From: an uncultured Gammaproteobacteria bacterium
GTDB lineage: Bacteria > Pseudomonadota > Gammaproteobacteria > Nitrosococcales > Methylophagaceae
DNA: 12,833 bases
NCBI GenBank assembly: GCA_913058195.1
Contig: CAJXPP010000040.1
Location: 1-12,833 of the forward strand
Direction of reading: 5' to 3'
Position numbers and translations under genes: made by a program. A model generated the notes under the pieces. It saw only the letters and a program-made list of their open reading frames with translations. It did no database searches and was not told the DNA's origin. How positions within the stretch are numbered: position 1 is the stretch's first letter; each line of letters begins with the position of its first letter. This document shows, piece by piece, positions 1 through 8,259 of the stretch.

Positions 1-83
1 AGCTTTTTGTGGACCACATCAGCAATTTAAAGCGCCAACGCATTAAAAAGCGGCTTGAAAAACAACAAAAGCAGCAGCACTAA
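1..83 (+). CDS. def: Peptide deformylase, C-terminal fragment (partial at 5' end)
   Basis: Reading from base 3 gives 26 residues beginning LFVDHISNLKRQRIKKRLEK and ending at TAA 81-83. This matches the basic C-terminal helix of bacterial peptide deformylase, which in E. coli reads LFMDYLSPLKQQRI. The enzyme is a cytosolic metallohydrolase that removes the N-formyl group from new proteins. The metal-binding motifs lie upstream of the window and cannot be checked. The stop overlaps the fmt start by one base (TAATG), the classic def-fmt arrangement. The identification rests on the tail motif plus this neighbour. Confidence 0.85.
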   Translation, partial: LFVDHISNLKRQRIKKRLEKQQKQQH

Positions 84-1012
84 TGCGAATTATTTTTGCT
101 GGAACCCCCGAGTTTTCTGCAGAAACACTAAAAGCCTTATTAACAACTGAACATGAGATATGTGCTGTTTATACACAACCTGATCGACCTTCAGGTCGCG
201 GTCGAAAATTAACTGCCAGCCCCGTTAAACAACTGGCGCTTGAACATAGTATTCCGGTAGAACAGCCACCCAACTTTAAGGAACAGGATAGCAAGCAGAT
301 CCTTGCCGATTATCAAGCAGACTTAATGATCGTGGTAGCTTACGGCTTATTATTGCCACAAGTAATTTTAGATACACCTAAGTACGGATGCATTAATATT
401 CATGCATCATTACTTCCTCGCTGGCGTGGTGCAGCCCCCATTCAACGCGCTATTCTAGCCGGAGATGCCGAAACGGGTATCTGCATCATGCAAATGGAAG
501 CAGGACTAGATACAGGCCCAGTATTATCACGCTCAAGCTGCCCAATTCATAATGATGATACAGCTCAAGTTTTACACGACCGTCTTGCAGCTCTCGGTTC
601 ACAAACATTACTAAATACTCTGCCCAAGCTAAATGAGTTACAACAAAATGCACAAGATCAAGACAGTAGCTTAAGTAATTACGCTAGAAAACTACAAAAA
701 GCTGAGGCAACGATCGACTGGCAACGTTCTGCCCTTGATATTTCGCGTCAAATCCATGCATTCAACCCTTGGCCAGTGGCACAGTCAAGTTGGAAAGGGG
801 AAACCTTTCGTATCTGGCTTGCCAAAGCAATTCATGAACAACACAATGTGAATGCAGGCGATATTCTCGCTGTAAATAGAGACGGCATTGATGTAGCCAC
901 AGGACAGGGCGTATTACGCCTCACGCAAGTGCAAATCCCAGGCAAACGATCTATGCCCGTCAGTGACTTTTTAAACGCAAACCCCATGGCAATAGGCGAA
1001 CATCTTGGCTAA
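83..1012 (+). CDS. fmt: Methionyl-tRNA formyltransferase
   Basis: This cytosolic enzyme transfers a formyl group from 10-formyltetrahydrofolate to Met-tRNA(fMet) for translation initiation. The protein has 309 residues, close to the usual length of about 310-315. The N-terminal formyltransferase fold begins MRIIFAGTPEFSA. Residues 32-49 (QPDRPSGRGRKLTASPVK) are the acceptor-stem recognition loop of Fmt. The catalytic triad of the family is visible as N105 and H107 in the segment INIHASLLPRWRGAAPIQ, with D143 in GLDTGPVL. The C-terminal beta-barrel follows from about residue 205. The ATG overlaps the def stop by one base, and the 3' end overlaps rsmB by 8 bp, so translation is probably coupled. 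Nothing is anomalous. Confidence 0.98.
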   Translation: MRIIFAGTPEFSAETLKALLTTEHEICAVYTQPDRPSGRGRKLTASPVKQLALEHSIPVEQPPNFKEQDSKQILADYQADLMIVVAYGLLLPQVILDTPKYGCINIHASLLPRWRGAAPIQRAILAGDAETGICIMQMEAGLDTGPVLSRSSCPIHNDDTAQVLHDRLAALGSQTLLNTLPKLNELQQNAQDQDSSLSNYARKLQKAEATIDWQRSALDISRQIHAFNPWPVAQSSWKGETFRIWLAKAIHEQHNVNAGDILAVNRDGIDVATGQGVLRLTQVQIPGKRSMPVSDFLNANPMAIGEHLG

Positions 1013-2312
1013 ACAAAAACACAGCGCGAGAGCCACTGCCGCACGCGTCATTACAGAAGTCGTTCAAAAAAAGCACTCGCTGAATGCTGTATTAAATAGT
1101 GCATTACCACTATTAGCCGAAAACGAACGTAGTTTGTGTCAACAGCTTTGTTATGGCGTCTTGCGCTGGCACCCTCAGCTTGATGCCATTAGTCAGCAGT
1201 TACTGGCAAAACCTTTAAAAGCAAAAGATGGTGATATTGCAGCACTATTACTGTGTGGCTTATATCAACTGCGTGACTTGCGTATTCCATCGCATGCGGC
1301 ACTTTCAGAAACGGTAAACGCTACTAAAACCCTAGGTAAGCAATGGGCTAAAGGTTTAATTAATGCAAGCCTACGGAACTATGAACGTCAACATGAAGAA
1401 ATAGAGCTCATACTCCAGCAGTCTAACTCAGCGAAATATGCTCACCCTGATTGGTTGGTTAATCGGTTTAAGGAAGACTGGCCTGAACAATGGCAAGCAG
1501 TGCTTGACGCAAGCAATCAACAGCCGCCAATGATGTTGCGAGTCAATAAATTACATATATCACGAGAAGATTACCTCCACCAGCTACTCGAGAACACTAT
1601 TCCAGCGACTGAAATAGTAGGCTGTCCGGAGGGAATTTTATTAGAGAAGCCCTGCGATGTATTTCAATTACCAGGATTTAGTAACGGTGATGTCTCAGTT
1701 CAAGATGGCGCAGCACAGCATGTTGCTGCTCTACTCGATATTAAGCCTAATTTACGCATCCTTGATGCCTGTGCAGCTCCTGGCGGTAAAACCTGCCATA
1801 TACTTGAGCAAGCCCCAGAAAATGAGGTGATTGCCTTAGATATCGCGCCTAACCGTTTATTACAAATTGAACAAAATACCGATAGGTTGAAGCTAGATGC
1901 CACTTTAATTGCTTCTGATGCTGCAGATGTCGATCAGTGGTGGGATGGCCAGTTATTTGATCGCATTCTCATTGATGCACCGTGTTCTGGAACCGGTGTA
2001 ATACGCCGTCATCCAGATATTAAATTATTACGCCGCCCAGAAGATATTTCTGCGCTAGCAGAGCAGCAAAGTCGACTGCTCAGTACATTATGGCCGTTAC
2101 TCAAGCCTGACGGTTTACTTATTTACACAACCTGCTCTGCTTTGAAACAAGAAAATGAGCAACAAATCGAATCATTCCTGCAGCAACATCCTGAAGCGCT
2201 AGAAAACAGCTTCACAACAGAGCCAGCACACCGCCGACCTTTTGGTTATCAGCGCCTACCGGGCGATGACAAATTAGATGGATTTTATTATGCCTGTCTC
2301 AGCCACCGTTAG
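1005..2312 (+). CDS. rsmB: 16S rRNA (cytosine(967)-C(5))-methyltransferase RsmB
   Basis: RsmB methylates C967 of 16S rRNA using S-adenosylmethionine. The 435-residue length fits the family (E. coli 429). Residues 1 to about 140 form the NusB-like RNA-binding domain. The SAM-binding motif DACAAPGGK starts at D254. Two cysteines typical of RNA m5C methyltransferases are present: C327 in DAPCSGTG (the DAPC motif) and C377 in YTTCS. The start must be TTG 1005 or later, because an in-frame TAG lies at 993-995. The stretch aggcga at 994-999 could be a weak ribosome-binding site. The gene overlaps fmt by 8 bp and the next gene by 35 bp. Identification is secure; only the non-ATG start is unusual. 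Confidence 0.97.
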   Translation: MAKQKHSARATAARVITEVVQKKHSLNAVLNSALPLLAENERSLCQQLCYGVLRWHPQLDAISQQLLAKPLKAKDGDIAALLLCGLYQLRDLRIPSHAALSETVNATKTLGKQWAKGLINASLRNYERQHEEIELILQQSNSAKYAHPDWLVNRFKEDWPEQWQAVLDASNQQPPMMLRVNKLHISREDYLHQLLENTIPATEIVGCPEGILLEKPCDVFQLPGFSNGDVSVQDGAAQHVAALLDIKPNLRILDACAAPGGKTCHILEQAPENEVIALDIAPNRLLQIEQNTDRLKLDATLIASDAADVDQWWDGQLFDRILIDAPCSGTGVIRRHPDIKLLRRPEDISALAEQQSRLLSTLWPLLKPDGLLIYTTCSALKQENEQQIESFLQQHPEALENSFTTEPAHRRPFGYQRLPGDDKLDGFYYACLSHR

Positions 2313-2865
2313 ACTGTTACACCTGTTTCGGTGGGCTTTATTGCTCATCAGCACCGCTGTGTCAGCAGAATCCTTTACGATTGAGTCCGCCCAAGTGTCG
2401 CCCATTGGTAATGGCTTTGTGCTGAATGCAAAAATAAAGTACCCCCTCACGCCAAGAATAAAAGAAGCCATAGATAATGGTGTCCCTATTATTTTTATTC
2501 AACAGTTTGAAATTATTGAATCGCTACCGCTGCTAGGGAAGTACTGGCAGTGGAGTGAAACATTATGGGCAAGCGACATTCGTTATCAGCTTCGCTACCA
2601 CGCGTTAACTGAATTATATATTTTAGTTGATATGGACACCCGTCATCAGCGTAACTACTCGTCACTCAGTGTTGCATTAGATGCACTTGGAACAGTTAAA
2701 CAATTAGGCCTTCCCCCAGAACATCTAACTGATACCGATAATTTAATATTGCAAGTGCGCAGTGGACTCGACTTAAATGCTCTACCCACACCGATGAGAC
2801 CTGGCGCACTAATCTCTAGCAAATGGCAATTGACCAGTCCTTGGGTTGCAGCAGAATGGCTTTAA
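2278..2865 (+). CDS. DUF4390 family secreted protein, upstream partner of NtrY
   Basis: The protein has 195 residues and no established biochemical function. It starts with a clear signal peptide: basic residues R12 and R18, a hydrophobic core WALLLISTAVSA, and a probable signal peptidase I site after A30. No lipobox cysteine is present, so a periplasmic or membrane-associated location is likely. The mature part resembles DUF4390: an early FTIESAQVSP strand, alternating beta segments, GKYWQWSETLW in the middle, and the closing pattern LPTPMRPGALISSKWQLTSPW. DUF4390 genes commonly sit between rsmB and an ntrY-like kinase, which suggests a link to envelope sensing, but that is inference. The start may be ATG 2278 (35-bp overlap with rsmB) or M5 at 2290 (23-bp overlap); both keep the signal peptide. 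Confidence 0.85.
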   Translation: MDFIMPVSATVRLLHLFRWALLLISTAVSAESFTIESAQVSPIGNGFVLNAKIKYPLTPRIKEAIDNGVPIIFIQQFEIIESLPLLGKYWQWSETLWASDIRYQLRYHALTELYILVDMDTRHQRNYSSLSVALDALGTVKQLGLPPEHLTDTDNLILQVRSGLDLNALPTPMRPGALISSKWQLTSPWVAAEWL

Positions 2866-5024
2866 AGCTACTTAAACAGTTCTCATCCGGCGCTATGCCC
2901 TATTATTCACTTGGCGTACTCTTATTGGTTCTAAGTTATTTACTTAGTGTCGCCACACAAGATAGTTCCGCATTAAACGACTTATTTATCGTTATTTTAG
3001 GCTTAAGTGGACTTAGCCTATTACTTCTAATCGGGCTACTTGCTCGAAGCCTTATACGTCTTCACCGTGATTTTAAAGTCAAAAAAGCAGGCTCCCGCCT
3101 TACCGTTCGTCTGGTTAGCTTATTTTCACTGCTCATTTTAGTGTCTACACTTGTGGTATATAGCTTTTCCATTCACTTTCTCCATCGCGGTATTGATAGC
3201 TGGTTTGACGTTAAAGTCGAGAAAGCGCTGAATGATTCTTTAGAGCTAAGCCGCACCGCTTTTGGCATCCGGACACGTACATTGCTAAGGCAGACACGTA
3301 TGATGTCCAACTTATTAAGCGAATTACCTGAAAGTGATCTTAATCATAATCTTCGTGAGCTGGCACAACTTAGCGGTGCCATTGAGCTCAGCCTATGGAC
3401 TCTGGATGGTCAACTTATCACTACCAGCATTGCCAATCCCGCAGTTATTTTACCTAACCAACCTAATGAATCAATTCTTAATCAACTCACACAAAAAAAA
3501 GACTATATAGGTCTGGATCCCGACAGTGAAGACAACTTGCAGTTAAGGGCGGCAGTACGTCTACCTCTTAAGCAGGAATGGCAAAGCGAACGTTTTTTAC
3601 AAGTAATATTCTCGGTCGATACTCGTTTAAGTGCTTTAGGCCATACCGTTCAGAATGCCTATACAGAATACAAAGAGTTAAATTATTTACGTAAACCTTT
3701 AGCCTCTATTTTTACTCTAACGCTGAGTGTAATTGTTCTGCTCACTTTATTAGTTTCAATTTGGTTCGCCATTTGGATTTCTCGACGGATCGTACAGCCC
3801 CTCCAAGAACTAGCCGCAGGAACTCAAGCCGTTGCATCCGGTAACTACAACACCAAACTAACTACCTCTGACCACGATGAAATAGGTTTCCTTGTCCGAT
3901 CCTTTAATCAAATGACGCAAAGGCTCACCCAAGCGCGCCATACAAGCCAAAATAGCCACAGCCAGTTAGAGCAACAAACTGATTACCTTACAACCGTACT
4001 TCGTAGTCTTTCTAGCGGCGTTATCACTATTGATGACGAGCATGTTTTACGAACAGCAAACCAGGCCAGTAGCAAAATATTGAGTATTGATCTGCTGCAA
4101 TATATTGCAGCAGATATTGAATCTCTGCATACCTATGCTTCGCATATCGAGCCATTTGTTCGGTTACTGCTACAACACAATATCGGCCAGAAAAAATGGC
4201 AACATCAAGTTGAGCTCCGTCAAAAGAAAGGCCTGCAAACATTAATGTGCTCAGGAACACCATTACCGAATAATGCTGGCTGGGTTATTGTGTTTGATGA
4301 CGTAACCACATTATTACAGGCACAACGTAATGCTGCTTGGGGTGAAGTTGCTAAACGACTCGCACATGAAATTAAGAACCCACTCACGCCGATTCAGTTA
4401 TCTGCCGAGCGCTTGCAACATAAATACAAGCCGCTACTGCCCGAAGACCAAACCCACACCTTAACCAAATTAACCGATACCATTGTTAAACAAGTCGAAG
4501 CTATGAAAGATATGGTGAATGACTTCTCTGATTACGCACGCAACCCAGGCTTACAGCTACATTCGATCTCTATCGGGTCACTATTACATGAAGTTGTTTC
4601 GCTATACCAGAGCAATCCTCATCATCATATTGTGCTTTTGAATAGTAAAGAAAATATCAATCTATTGTTAGATAGTAATCGTTTCAGACAAGTTATTCAC
4701 AATCTTTTGAAAAATGCCATTGAGGCTAGCGAAGAAGCGAATACCGGTGTTGATATTACTATCAATTATCATCAGATCATGGTTGAACAACAGCCATGGC
4801 TGGAATTAAGCCTCAGAGATCATGGCCCAGGCATCCCTGATAATATGATTAATACCCTATTTGAACCCTACGCTACCAACAAAATAAAAGGCACAGGGCT
4901 TGGCCTTGCCATTGTAAAAAAAATCATAGAAGAACATCATGGTGATGTCTGGGCTGAAAACAGCGAAGAACCCAGAGGCGCCTGTATAATTATACGTCTA
5001 CCCCTTGAGGAACAAATGCATTGA
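2856..5024 (+). CDS. ntrY: NtrY-type membrane sensor histidine kinase
   Basis: This is the probable sensor of a two-component system that phosphorylates the NtrX-like regulator downstream. From ATG 2856 it has 722 residues. Membrane segments lie near residues 17-34, 42-64, 86-107 and 283-307; the 107-283 stretch is probably an extracytoplasmic sensing domain. HAMP (about 308-360) is followed by a PAS domain (about 374-484) and a HisKA domain with the phospho-acceptor H504 in AHEIKNPLTP. The HATPase has the N-box NLLKNAIEAS (N620), the G1 box DHGPGIPD (D655) and the G2 box KGTGLGLAI. All kinase motifs are intact. ATG 2823 in the same frame would add 11 residues with a 43-bp overlap; 2856 gives a 10-bp overlap and is preferred, though neither has a strong Shine-Dalgarno. 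The physiological signal is unknown. A 26-bp palindrome lies in the PAS-coding region. Confidence 0.93.
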   Translation: MALKLLKQFSSGAMPYYSLGVLLLVLSYLLSVATQDSSALNDLFIVILGLSGLSLLLLIGLLARSLIRLHRDFKVKKAGSRLTVRLVSLFSLLILVSTLVVYSFSIHFLHRGIDSWFDVKVEKALNDSLELSRTAFGIRTRTLLRQTRMMSNLLSELPESDLNHNLRELAQLSGAIELSLWTLDGQLITTSIANPAVILPNQPNESILNQLTQKKDYIGLDPDSEDNLQLRAAVRLPLKQEWQSERFLQVIFSVDTRLSALGHTVQNAYTEYKELNYLRKPLASIFTLTLSVIVLLTLLVSIWFAIWISRRIVQPLQELAAGTQAVASGNYNTKLTTSDHDEIGFLVRSFNQMTQRLTQARHTSQNSHSQLEQQTDYLTTVLRSLSSGVITIDDEHVLRTANQASSKILSIDLLQYIAADIESLHTYASHIEPFVRLLLQHNIGQKKWQHQVELRQKKGLQTLMCSGTPLPNNAGWVIVFDDVTTLLQAQRNAAWGEVAKRLAHEIKNPLTPIQLSAERLQHKYKPLLPEDQTHTLTKLTDTIVKQVEAMKDMVNDFSDYARNPGLQLHSISIGSLLHEVVSLYQSNPHHHIVLLNSKENINLLLDSNRFRQVIHNLLKNAIEASEEANTGVDITINYHQIMVEQQPWLELSLRDHGPGIPDNMINTLFEPYATNKIKGTGLGLAIVKKIIEEHHGDVWAENSEEPRGACIIIRLPLEEQMH
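4090..4115. repeat. 26-bp perfect palindrome inside ntrY
   Basis: The half-site ATCTGCTGCAATA is followed directly by its exact reverse complement TATTGCAGCAGAT, with no spacer. The hexamer TATTGA occurs directly on both sides (4085-4090 and 4115-4120), overlapping the palindrome ends by one base. It falls in ntrY codons for DLLQYIAAD in the PAS region and does not break the frame. It could be a protein-binding site or coincidence. Confidence 0.8.
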
Positions 5025-6301
5025 ATAATGAAAAGCCACTCATTTTAGTTGTTGATGATGAGCCCGATATCCGAGAGTTGGTTCAAGATATTCTCAACGA
5101 TGAAGGTTATCAAGTCATTACTGCAGCTGATGGCGAGCAAGCTCGTGCATTATTTCAGTCTCACTCGCCGAACCTCACATTATTAGATATTTGGATGCCT
5201 GATATTGATGGCATTAGTCTGCTAAAAGAATTTAAACAACACGATAACAATGCTCCCGTTGTAATGATGTCAGGCCACGGCACAATTGAAACAGCTGTCG
5301 AAGCAACTCGCTTAGGTGCCAGTGACTTTATCGAAAAACCTTTATCAATGGCAAAGTTATTACGCGGAGTAGAAGTCACATTAGAAAGCCACAAAAAGCA
5401 TGTCGCACTCCAGCGGCAGCATTGTCAAACACCTATTGGTAAAAGCACAGAAATAGCCCAGCTTCGAGAACAGGCAAAGCGTGTTGCTGAGCATGCTATG
5501 CCTATTTTATTACGTGGCGAAGATGGTACTGGAAAACACTGTTTCGCCCACTATTTACATAGCTTAGGTAAATACGCTAACGGTAAATTTATTGAAGTGA
5601 GTGCTGATAGCTTTCCTGATGACAGTCTAAAACTCACTTCATTGGCAGAAAACAACTGCTTATTTATTAATGATTTGGCGTTACTTCCCAAACCTGCTCA
5701 GGCTTTGCTAGCCTATTTACTTGATAATCAGAAACTCAATCAATGTCAGTTGATCTTTGCAAGCCGATATTCACTAGAAAATGCCATCTTAGAAGGTAAC
5801 TTCTCAGAAGGTTTGTTTTATCAACTCAACAGTATCACGCTAGCAATCCCTTCTCTTCTCGAGCATGTTGAAGATATTCCTGAGTTAGTACAACACTTTG
5901 TCGACCAAGAAACTTCAGACAGCGACTTACCTTATCGTCACATCACTGTCTCGGCACAAAATAGACTTAGAAACCATTCATGGCCAGGTAATATCTCAGA
6001 ATTAAAAAGCATTATTCAACGTCTATTAATTTTAGGAAATTCAGATGATATTGACAGCGAAGATATCGATAATGCCATACAATTATCACCTGAAGCATCA
6101 CAATCAATGTCAAATAATGCCAATATAGATTATGGCCTGCCATTACGTGAAGCGAGAGAACAGTTTGAACGCCTCTATTTACTTCATAAATTACAGGAAA
6201 CAGATGGCAATGTAGGCAAAGCAGCTAAGTTGGCAGGTATGGAGCGAACTCATTTATACCGTAAGTTACGTACTTTAGGCATCGATGCTAAACAGATTTA
6301 G
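5021..6301 (+). CDS. ntrX: NtrX-type response regulator with degenerate AAA+ domain
   Basis: Receiver domain, central AAA+-like domain and Fis-type helix-turn-helix, 426 residues. The receiver (1 to about 120) is complete: D12, D13, phospho-acceptor D56 in LLDIWMPD, S84 and K106. Walker A is kept (GEDGTGK, 166-172). The stretch where GAFTGA should lie (after IEVSADSFPDD, about 201-211) is shortened by roughly 20 residues and has no such motif. Walker B reads CLFIND instead of LFLDE. The loop before sensor I is also short. The FREDLYYRLN-type segment reads FSEGLFYQLN, and the sensor-II region reads WPGNISELK instead of WPGNVREL. The Fis HTH (about 395-421, DGNVGKAAKLAGMERTHLYRKL) looks intact. 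It probably binds DNA under phosphorylation control without acting as a sigma54 activator. The TTG start overlaps the ntrY TGA by 4 bp (TTGA) behind the Shine-Dalgarno GAGGA at 5007-5011. Confidence 0.92.
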   Translation: MNNEKPLILVVDDEPDIRELVQDILNDEGYQVITAADGEQARALFQSHSPNLTLLDIWMPDIDGISLLKEFKQHDNNAPVVMMSGHGTIETAVEATRLGASDFIEKPLSMAKLLRGVEVTLESHKKHVALQRQHCQTPIGKSTEIAQLREQAKRVAEHAMPILLRGEDGTGKHCFAHYLHSLGKYANGKFIEVSADSFPDDSLKLTSLAENNCLFINDLALLPKPAQALLAYLLDNQKLNQCQLIFASRYSLENAILEGNFSEGLFYQLNSITLAIPSLLEHVEDIPELVQHFVDQETSDSDLPYRHITVSAQNRLRNHSWPGNISELKSIIQRLLILGNSDDIDSEDIDNAIQLSPEASQSMSNNANIDYGLPLREAREQFERLYLLHKLQETDGNVGKAAKLAGMERTHLYRKLRTLGIDAKQI

Positions 6302-6312
6302 GGTTTAATACT

Positions 6313-7689
6313 ATGAAAATTCTTATTCTCGGAGCAGGGCAAGTCGGCTCATCTGTCGCAGCAACATTAGCGCGTGAAGATGATGATGTCACCGTCGTAG
6401 ACACTAATAATGAATTATTAGAAAAGCTACAAGATCACTACGATATTCGCACGGTTATTGGTCAGGCATCGCATCCAGATGTCCTCGCCAAAGCAGGCGC
6501 TCAAGATGCAGACCTTATTTTGGCCGTTACAAATAATGATGAAACCAATATTATTGCCTGCCAAATCTGCCATAACCTTTACAATACACCGACTAAAATT
6601 GCCCGAATTCGCAGCAATGCATACTTGTCTAATCCAGAGATCTTTAATACTAAAGAATCAACAATAATTGATATGTTGATTAGTCCAGAACAAATCGTCA
6701 CCGACTATATTACTCAGCTCATCAACCATCCGAATGCACTTCAGGTTCTTGATTTTTCTGAAGGAAAAGTACAGTTGGTCGCTGTAAAAGCATTTCATGG
6801 TGGGCCACTAGTAGGTAGCCCTCTATCAGAACTGCGTAAACATATTCCTAAGACCGAAACCCGTGTCGCAGCAATATTCAGAAATGGCTACCCAATCATT
6901 CCTCGTGCGGATACCGTCATTGAAGCTGAAGATGAAGTGTTTTTTATTGCCGCGACTAAAGATACTCTATCAGTGATGAGCGAACTTCGCCGTCTCGACA
7001 AGCCCTATAAACGCATTATGTTAGCTGGTGGTGGACAAATTGGTGCTCGTCTAGCAAAAGTACTAGAGTCTGACTATCATGTTAAAGTGATTGAAGCGAA
7101 CCCCAAACGTGCACATCAACTATCTGAAGAACTCTCAAACACCATCGTATTATTAGGTGATGTAGCCAATGAAGATCTACTTAAAGAAGAAGACATCGAC
7201 AAAATAGATTTATTTTGTGCACTGACTAATGATGATGAAGCCAATATATTATCAGCTATGCTGGCCAAGCGGCTGGGGGCGAGAAAAGTACTTTCCCTTA
7301 TTAACCGAGCAGCCTATGTAGATTTAATCGAAAGTAGCAGTATCGATATTGCCCTGTCGCCACAACAAGCCACCATTGGTAGCTTGCTTGCTCATATTCG
7401 CCGAGGTGATATTGTTGCCGTGCATTCACTGCGCCGTGGTGCCGCAGAAGCATTAGAGGCCGTTGCTCACGGTGATAAAAAATCATCTCGCGTAGTAGGT
7501 CGTCGTATTGATGAATTAAACCTGCCATCGGGAACAACAATTGGTGCTGTTGTTCGTGGAGATCAAGTAATAGTTACCCATCACGACACGGTCATTGAGT
7601 CTGGCGATCACGTTATCTTGTTTTTGATTCACAAGCGCCATATCACTGAAGTAGAGCGTTTATTCCAAGTTGATTTCAGTTTCTTCTAA
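6313..7689 (+). CDS. trkA: Trk system potassium uptake protein TrkA
   Basis: TrkA is the cytosolic NAD(H)-binding regulatory subunit that gates the TrkH/TrkG K+ channel at the inner membrane. The 458-residue length equals E. coli TrkA. Two RCK units are visible. The first Rossmann domain begins MKILILGAGQVGSSVA and is followed by an RCK_C domain at about 140-225. The second begins near R234 (RIMLAGGGQIGARLA), with a final RCK_C domain at about 370-455 (SGTTIGAVVRGDQVIVTHHD). Both glycine-rich nucleotide motifs are intact. It starts 11 bp after ntrX and is probably co-transcribed. No trkH or trkG is in the window, so the channel must be encoded elsewhere. Upstream bases (taggg, 6300-6304) give only a modest ribosome-binding site. 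Confidence 0.97.
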   Translation: MKILILGAGQVGSSVAATLAREDDDVTVVDTNNELLEKLQDHYDIRTVIGQASHPDVLAKAGAQDADLILAVTNNDETNIIACQICHNLYNTPTKIARIRSNAYLSNPEIFNTKESTIIDMLISPEQIVTDYITQLINHPNALQVLDFSEGKVQLVAVKAFHGGPLVGSPLSELRKHIPKTETRVAAIFRNGYPIIPRADTVIEAEDEVFFIAATKDTLSVMSELRRLDKPYKRIMLAGGGQIGARLAKVLESDYHVKVIEANPKRAHQLSEELSNTIVLLGDVANEDLLKEEDIDKIDLFCALTNDDEANILSAMLAKRLGARKVLSLINRAAYVDLIESSSIDIALSPQQATIGSLLAHIRRGDIVAVHSLRRGAAEALEAVAHGDKKSSRVVGRRIDELNLPSGTTIGAVVRGDQVIVTHHDTVIESGDHVILFLIHKRHITEVERLFQVDFSFF

Positions 7690-7701
7690 AAGGAAAACGG
7701 T

Positions 7702-8259
7702 TTGAAGTCATCACTGCAACATCATTTCCTTATTGCTATGCCAGCACTTTCCGATTCCTTTTTCTATCGTGCTGTTGTCTATATATGTGAGCATGATACA
7801 CAAGGTGCTATGGGGCTTATCGTTAATAAACCAACGCAAGTCATGCTGCCTGAACTATTAAGCCATTTAGAAATTAGCAATACGGCAGCGGCACTGAGAG
7901 CCATGCCTGTATTATTTGGCGGTCCAGTGCAAAAAGGGCAAGGCATGGTCATTCATAATAGCCAGCAACAGTGGAAGACCACTCTTGCACTATCGGAGTC
8001 TTTGTTTCTAACGACCTCTACCGATATTCTAGAAAAAATGGGCTCGCCAGATGGTCCAGAAAAATCACTGGTCACACTGGGTTATTCTGGTTGGGAAGCA
8101 GGCCAACTCGAGCAAGAAATCGTTAATAATAGCTGGCTAACCGTTTCTGCTGAAGAAAGTATTTTATTTGATATCCCTGCAGATAAGCGCTGGCATGAAG
8201 CAGCAAAATTACTTGGTATCGATATAAATTTAATGCCAAACAGCATGGGGCATGCATGA
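7702..8259 (+). CDS. algH: YqgE/AlgH family protein (DUF179)
   Basis: The protein has 185 residues (E. coli YqgE 187). Family hallmarks are HHFLIAMPALSDSFFYRAVV at 7-26, CEHDTQGAMGLIVNKP, the FGGPV motif, and LGYSGWEAGQLEQEI toward the C-terminus. It has no signal peptide or membrane segment and is probably cytosolic. Its biochemical role is not settled; AlgH was named from an alginate-regulation phenotype in Pseudomonas. The start is TTG 7702, supported by AGGA at 7691-7694 at good spacing and by the family N-terminus; the next in-frame ATG (7738) would delete the conserved HHFLIA. The gene lies 12 bp after trkA and overlaps ruvX by 4 bp (ATGA), the usual yqgE-yqgF pairing. Confidence 0.95.
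   Translation: MKSSLQHHFLIAMPALSDSFFYRAVVYICEHDTQGAMGLIVNKPTQVMLPELLSHLEISNTAAALRAMPVLFGGPVQKGQGMVIHNSQQQWKTTLALSESLFLTTSTDILEKMGSPDGPEKSLVTLGYSGWEAGQLEQEIVNNSWLTVSAEESILFDIPADKRWHEAAKLLGIDINLMPNSMGHA

Noticed and set aside
4984..4995. 12-bp palindrome GTATAATTATAC with a TATAAT-like core just before ntrX
   Set aside because: About three 12-bp palindromes are expected by chance in this length, and no -35 element is visible at proper spacing, so an internal promoter is not supported.
6458..6667. 69-codon plus-strand frame inside trkA
   Set aside because: It is out of frame within a well-conserved gene and has no independent support.
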